NCBI RefSeq assembly: GCF_016616095.2
Contig: NZ_CP067089.2
Location: 806,001-870,000 of the forward strand
Reading direction: 5' to 3'
DNA: 64,000 nt
Origin: Breznakiella homolactica
GTDB taxonomy: Bacteria > Spirochaetota > Spirochaetia > Treponematales > Breznakiellaceae
A program made the position numbers and the translations under genes. The notes beneath the pieces were generated by a model. The model worked only from the letters and a program-made list of their open reading frames with translations, was not told the DNA's origin and searched no databases. Of the stretch, positions 60,986 to 64,000 are shown in pieces. Position 1 is the first letter of the stretch. Each line of letters begins with the position of its first letter.

Positions 60986-61014
60986 AAAAGCCCCTTCAAT
61001 GAAGGGGCTTTTTT
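60986..61014. terminator. Bidirectional Rho-independent terminator
   Basis: AAAAGCCCCTTC, loop AAT, GAAGGGGCTTTT forms a perfect 12-bp stem with A- and T-runs on opposite sides. It lies between the DUF2461 gene (plus) and the HEAT-repeat gene (minus), so it can serve both. Confidence 0.93.
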
Positions 61015-61046
61015 CAGAAAAACCCGGGAGATCCGGGTTCAGGCGT

Positions 61047-61799
61047 TTACTGGCGGGCGCTGTTTTGGGAATTCTGGCTGTTGCTGTCACTGCTGCCGGA
61101 ATACTGGCGCAGATCCCCCAGAAGGGCTCTGGCGCGCTGCTGCACCGGCCGGATATAGGGACCGTCGGCTATCCTGATGATTGTGCGGATCGCCGAGGGA
61201 TCCTTAAGGCCGCCGTTTTTCTCGGCGAGGATTTCAAACGCCTCAAGGGCGGAAAGGGCGAGCAGGTTATCGGGGTTGAGCACATCGAAACGGGTAACCA
61301 CCCACGAAATAGCATTGACGGTTTCGTCGTTATCATTTAACCCGATTTTTGCCAGGGATTTGACCGCCTCTGTCAGAACCATGGGCTCAGGGTCGGCGAG
61401 AACGACCTTGATCAGGGCATCCTTCGCCTCAACGGTTCCGAGTTCACCGAGGTACATGGCGGCTTTGGCCCGAACATCGGGGTAGTTGTTCACCACGCGG
61501 CCGTTCTCCCGGGCTTTGTTCATGACCCCTTCCAGGGCCATGTATTCCAGGGCTTCCTTGACTTCCGTCCCGGTATTGCCTCTGCCGATAGCGTCGCCGA
61601 TATATTCCAAAGCGATCATTTTCATATCCCTGCTTTCAGCCCGGCTCTGCTCACGGATAACCATAAGTTCCACCGACTGCTGCAGATACGATTCTTCAAC
61701 GGACATTTCCCGCTGATTATTGGAACTCTGGGCCATCACTGCGGATATGCCGGTCAACAGAATCACAGTCACTGCAATACAGCGTTTTACTATGACCAT
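61047..61799 (-). CDS. Exported HEAT-repeat protein
   Basis: The 250-residue product starts with a signal peptide (RCIAVTVILLTGISAVMA, cleavage near residue 23). After that it is all-helical with about four HEAT repeats: PDVRAKAAMYLGELGTVEAKD, PEPMVLTEAVKSLAKIG, LNPDNLLALSALEAFEILAE and IRPVQQRARALLGDLRQ. It ends in a Ser/Asn/Gln-rich tail. HEAT arrays make protein-protein interaction surfaces; no catalytic motif is seen. GGAGGAGACACG precedes the ATG. It is in the same orientation as the lipoprotein gene upstream, with 79 bp between, and is followed by the shared terminator. Confidence 0.87.
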   Translation of the reverse strand: MVIVKRCIAVTVILLTGISAVMAQSSNNQREMSVEESYLQQSVELMVIREQSRAESRDMKMIALEYIGDAIGRGNTGTEVKEALEYMALEGVMNKARENGRVVNNYPDVRAKAAMYLGELGTVEAKDALIKVVLADPEPMVLTEAVKSLAKIGLNDNDETVNAISWVVTRFDVLNPDNLLALSALEAFEILAEKNGGLKDPSAIRTIIRIADGPYIRPVQQRARALLGDLRQYSGSSDSNSQNSQNSARQ

Positions 61800-61878
61800 C
61801 GTGTCTCCTCCAAATCTTCAAACTCCGCAGGAATCAGTCCGGCGGTAACGGTTACTTTTATAATTTCGGCTTAATTCC

Positions 61879-62460
61879 TCAATTTATTATCTTCCATCCA
61901 TCCGCGTTTTTTTCCAGGTTGTAGAGGCGCAGGCGCTGGCCGTTGGGCGTTATGGTATACGCCTTTACCCGGTTCTGACCGATGAACTCTATGTCGTCCA
62001 CCCGGTCGTTTGCCCTGGAAGGAACCACGACATACTGAAAATAATCCTGGGGCGTCCGGAGCACGATCCGCTGGGTTTTAAGCCGGGCGGATTCGGAAAT
62101 CTGAGCCAGGTAATCCGGGGAACTGATGGCGGCAAAATAATCTTTGCCGAGATAAGAAACCCAGGTATCGTAATCCCGGGACCGGATAATGCTGTTCAAA
62201 TTCTGGATCAATTCCTGTACGTCTATTTTTGTTGAATCAAATACTTCCTGCGGAATGGTGCTGGGATCGAATTCCTCTTCCGCATCCGGTTCTTCAGGCA
62301 GAACAACATCGGGAATATCCTCCAGCACCGGTTCATCGGGCTGGACCGGAATTTCCTGCACCGGATCACCGGGTGCATCCGGAACACTCCGGCAGGCGGA
62401 AACTGCCAGTATTAAAAAAATGCTGCCCAAAATAAAAAAAGCTGTAATTATTTTCTTCAT
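61879..62460 (-). CDS. Lipoprotein with acidic linker, function unknown
   Basis: The 193-residue product begins MKKIITAFFILGSIFLILAV and reads on to SACRSVPD: a lipoprotein signal with Cys at residue 23. A Pro/Glu/Asp-rich linker (about 24-70) follows, then a C-terminal domain (about 80-193) with QELIQNLNSIIRSRDYDTWV, LGKDYFAAISSPDYL and NGQRLRLYNLEKNADGW. That domain resembles the SnoaL/NTF2-like or DUF4440-like lipoproteins of treponemes by length and pattern, but I do not assign a family. The ATG at 62460 is chosen for the signal; an upstream in-frame ATG at 62472 is possible. It probably is cotranscribed with the HEAT-repeat gene. Confidence 0.78.
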   Translation of the reverse strand: MKKIITAFFILGSIFLILAVSACRSVPDAPGDPVQEIPVQPDEPVLEDIPDVVLPEEPDAEEEFDPSTIPQEVFDSTKIDVQELIQNLNSIIRSRDYDTWVSYLGKDYFAAISSPDYLAQISESARLKTQRIVLRTPQDYFQYVVVPSRANDRVDDIEFIGQNRVKAYTITPNGQRLRLYNLEKNADGWKIIN

Positions 62461-62641
62461 ACCGGTTCCCATTCTACCTGAGGATTCCCGCTCAGTCAAA
62501 TAGCTTACGGTAAAATTATACAATACTGAGCAATAAAAAACCAGGGCGCCCGCAGTAAACTAGCGCTCCAGCCCCGCAGCATGGAACTGCCGGTACCAGG
62601 GGGCGCTTTCCGGATTGAAAGACCCGGTGTTTCCCGCCACC

Positions 62642-62671
62642 TTGACCATGCAGGGGCGCCGGGTTTATGCT
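62642..62671 (+). promoter_or_regulatory. Promoter of coaD, possibly giving a leaderless mRNA
   Basis: TTGACC (62642-62647), an 18-nt spacer and TATGCT (62666-62671). The -10 ends 6 nt before the ATG at 62678, and there is no Shine-Dalgarno sequence, so the transcript should begin at about the start codon. Confidence 0.55.
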
Positions 62672-62677
62672 TTGGAT

Positions 62678-63154
62678 ATGCTTAAAGCAGCGTTTCCCGG
62701 ATCATTCGATCCGCCTACATTCGGCCACATGAATATCATCCAGCGGGCCCGGGGTATTTTCGATGAACTCATTATCGTGATCGCCGAAAACCGCCAGAAA
62801 AAGTACCTTTTTTCCGCGGAAGAACGGATAGACATGATGCAGGATCTGGTCAAACCCTGGGATAATGTATCCGTGGAAATCTGTGATTCCCTTATTGTGG
62901 ATTTTCTCCGGAAAAAAAAGATTCCCGTCCAAATCCGCGGCGTTCGGGGGGTGTCGGATTTTTCATACGAATTCGAACTTTCCATGATGAACAAAGGCCT
63001 CGACCCCAGTATCGAAACTATATTTATGACCACGGATCCCGAGTATTTTGTGCTCCGGTCTTCCAGCATTAAGGAACTGGCGTCCTTCCACGGGGATGTT
63101 TCAAGCATGGTTCCCCGGAGTGTTGCAGAGGCTCTTAAAAAAAAGTATACTTAG
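62678..63154 (+). CDS. coaD: Phosphopantetheine adenylyltransferase
   Basis: CoaD transfers AMP from ATP to 4'-phosphopantetheine, the penultimate step of coenzyme A synthesis. The 158-residue length is standard. The nucleotidyltransferase motif is [10 protein letters not shown] (T-x-G-H at residues 14-17). The second motif RSSSIKEL matches I-S-S-T-x-I-R-E, and the interior [20 protein letters not shown] is highly conserved. The start at 62678 gives the usual N-terminus; the longer frame from 62615 has no support. It lies just before rpmF, acpP and rnc, the usual lipid/translation neighbourhood of treponemes. Confidence 0.96.
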   Translation: MLKAAFPGSFDPPTFGHMNIIQRARGIFDELIIVIAENRQKKYLFSAEERIDMMQDLVKPWDNVSVEICDSLIVDFLRKKKIPVQIRGVRGVSDFSYEFELSMMNKGLDPSIETIFMTTDPEYFVLRSSSIKELASFHGDVSSMVPRSVAEALKKKYT

Positions 63155-63173
63155 AACAATAATCCGATCAATC

Positions 63174-63202
63174 TTGACACTTTTCATTGTTTTTGTTATG
63201 TT
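63174..63202 (+). promoter_or_regulatory. Promoter of rpmF-acpP-rnc
   Basis: Perfect TTGACA (63174-63179), 17-nt spacer and TATGTT (63197-63202). It lies 43 bp before the rpmF start and is well placed to drive rpmF, acpP and rnc together. Confidence 0.75.
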
Positions 63203-63244
63203 GAGTCCGATTTTGAAGGGATAACCACAGAAGAGAGGTTTATA

Positions 63245-63433
63245 ATGGCAGTACCTAGATCGAAAACATCTAAGGCAAGAACCCGCCGGCGGCAGTCAAT
63301 AAACATGAAGCTGACGGCCCCGACCATGGTTGAATGCAGTACCTGCGGAAATCAGGTGTTGCTGCACCGGGTATGTCCTAAATGCGGTTTTTACCGGGGC
63401 AAGCAGGTAATTGTTCCCGAATCCAAAGCATAA
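63245..63433 (+). CDS. rpmF: 50S ribosomal protein L32
   Basis: L32, 62 residues, of the large ribosomal subunit. The start MAVPRSKTSKARTRRRQSIN is the family hallmark. The zinc-ribbon is complete, with CSTCG and CPKCG as C-x2-C pairs about 15 residues apart, so this is the zinc-bound form. AGAGAGG precedes the ATG. rpmF next to acpP and rnc is a common bacterial arrangement, coupling ribosome and fatty-acid genes; plsX and fabH, which often follow, are absent here. Confidence 0.97.
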   Translation: MAVPRSKTSKARTRRRQSINMKLTAPTMVECSTCGNQVLLHRVCPKCGFYRGKQVIVPESKA

Positions 63434-63467
63434 TTCTACAGAGGATTTAAGTAAGGAGAAATAGAAA

Positions 63468-63704
63468 ATGGATGAATTATTCGAAAAAATGAAGAAACTG
63501 ATCGCAGATAAGCTGGAAATTGACCCGGCGAAAATTACCCTGGATGCTTCGTTCCGCCAGGATCTCGGCGCGGACAGCCTCGACACCTACGAACTGGTAT
63601 ATGCCATTGAGGAAGAAATGGGTATTTCCATCCCCGATGAGAAGGCCAATGAGTTTGAAACCGTCCGGGATGCCTACGAATACATCAAATCCCAGCAGAA
63701 ATAA
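63468..63704 (+). CDS. acpP: Acyl carrier protein
   Basis: Acyl carrier of type II fatty-acid synthesis, 78 residues, acidic. The phosphopantetheine attachment site is DSLD with Ser37 (LGADSLDTYELVYAIEEEMG). The 4-helix pattern is complete: MDELFEKMKKLIADKLEIDP, then EEMGISIPDEKANEFETV and VRDAYEYIKSQ. AAGGAG lies 8-9 nt before the ATG. It lies 34 bp after rpmF and 3 bp before rnc, so it is cotranscribed with both. Confidence 0.97.
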   Translation: MDELFEKMKKLIADKLEIDPAKITLDASFRQDLGADSLDTYELVYAIEEEMGISIPDEKANEFETVRDAYEYIKSQQK

Positions 63705-63707
63705 CCC

Positions 63708-64000
63708 ATGGCGGATCGCTTTCAGAATGCGGTCTGCGAACTTCCGGCGCTGAGCCCCGGAAGAAAGAAAGAACTGGCGGCTTTTCAGAAGACCGCGGCG
63801 ATAAGGTTCAAAAGCCCGGAGCTTTTGAACCTTTCTTTCATGCACCGGTCCGTATCCAATGAGACAAACCTAAAAATAAACAATGAACGGCTTGAATTCC
63901 TCGGCGACGCCATTCTGGGGGCGGTAACGGCCACCCTTCTGTACGAACGGCTCCGGGACAGGGCCGAGGGCGATCTTGCCAAAATCAAATCAGTGGTTGT
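63708..64000 (+). CDS. rnc: Ribonuclease III, N-terminal part (cut by window edge)
   Basis: Double-strand-specific ribonuclease that processes rRNA and mRNA precursors. The frame opens at ATG 63708 and is open to the end of the window (97 codons). The catalytic signature NERLEFLGDAILG, with Glu and Asp metal ligands, is near residue 60. SFMHRSVSNE and AEGDLAKIKSVV are also typical. The C-terminal double-strand-binding domain lies outside the window. No strong ribosome site precedes the ATG, but the acpP stop is 3 bp away, so translation is probably coupled. Confidence 0.95.
   Translation, partial: MADRFQNAVCELPALSPGRKKELAAFQKTAAIRFKSPELLNLSFMHRSVSNETNLKINNERLEFLGDAILGAVTATLLYERLRDRAEGDLAKIKSVV

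Noticed and set aside
1-64000. CRISPR arrays, IS elements, prophage genes or a replication origin
   Set aside because: No regularly spaced repeats, transposases, integrases, phage structural genes or DnaA-box cluster were seen.

Overview
The window reads as a chromosomal segment of a moderate-GC spirochaete, most likely a Treponema of the termite-gut type (inference). The basis is the rpsB-tsf order, an S2 protein with a long acidic tail, several TTG/GTG starts, many spirochaete-like lipoprotein and solute-binding signal peptides, and a very large sugar-uptake repertoire. I could not run a database search. No phage, insertion sequence, CRISPR array or rRNA was seen.

Layout. 1-2000 (minus): housekeeping genes tsf (cut by the window edge), rpsB and maf. 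2086-10053 (minus): a three-gene membrane cluster of an OB-fold/NfeD-like protein, a flotillin and a 1662-residue AAA ATPase. 10188-11013: tRNA-Arg(CCG) with its terminator and a small outer-membrane-type protein. 11130-22471: a divergent sugar/sugar-acid locus. Its minus arm encodes an enolase-superfamily dehydratase, aldo/keto reductase, Gfo/Idh oxidoreductase and a CUT1 importer. Its plus arm encodes a class II aldolase, HAD phosphatase, HutC-type GntR regulator, FGGY kinase and DHDPS-type aldolase. Both arms start from promoters that carry the same GTATATAC operator. 22640-32627: AraC regulator, divergent sulfatase, and an operon of CUT1 importer, DUF5107 protein and 5'-nucleotidase. 32737-42928: a PRD/EIIB/EIIA-like regulator and an EIIB-like protein that have both lost their phosphorylation residues, followed by a complete dipeptide-type importer, an MFS transporter and a metallo-beta-lactamase-fold hydrolase. 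43024-54086: a lipoprotein, then a long operon of glycosidase-like protein, three xylose-isomerase-like TIM barrels, CUT1 importer, FadR-type GntR regulator, D-2-hydroxyacid dehydrogenase and split transketolase, preceded by a striking 40-bp perfect palindrome. 54096-59553: a 44-residue membrane protein, LacI regulator, and a Ugp-like importer with a phosphoesterase. 59717-64000: bacterioferritin, DUF2461 protein, HEAT-repeat protein, lipoprotein, then coaD, rpmF, acpP and the start of rnc.

How it works together. Most of the window is five importer operons, each tied to its own regulator (HutC, AraC, PRD-like, FadR, LacI) and to catabolic enzymes. The four CUT1 importers have no ATPase gene and must borrow one. 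Every importer operon has a stem-loop between the binding-protein gene and the first permease gene. The most unusual element is the PTS-derived regulator/EIIB pair without phosphorylation sites beside an ABC importer. Functional pairings are inferred from neighbourhood.
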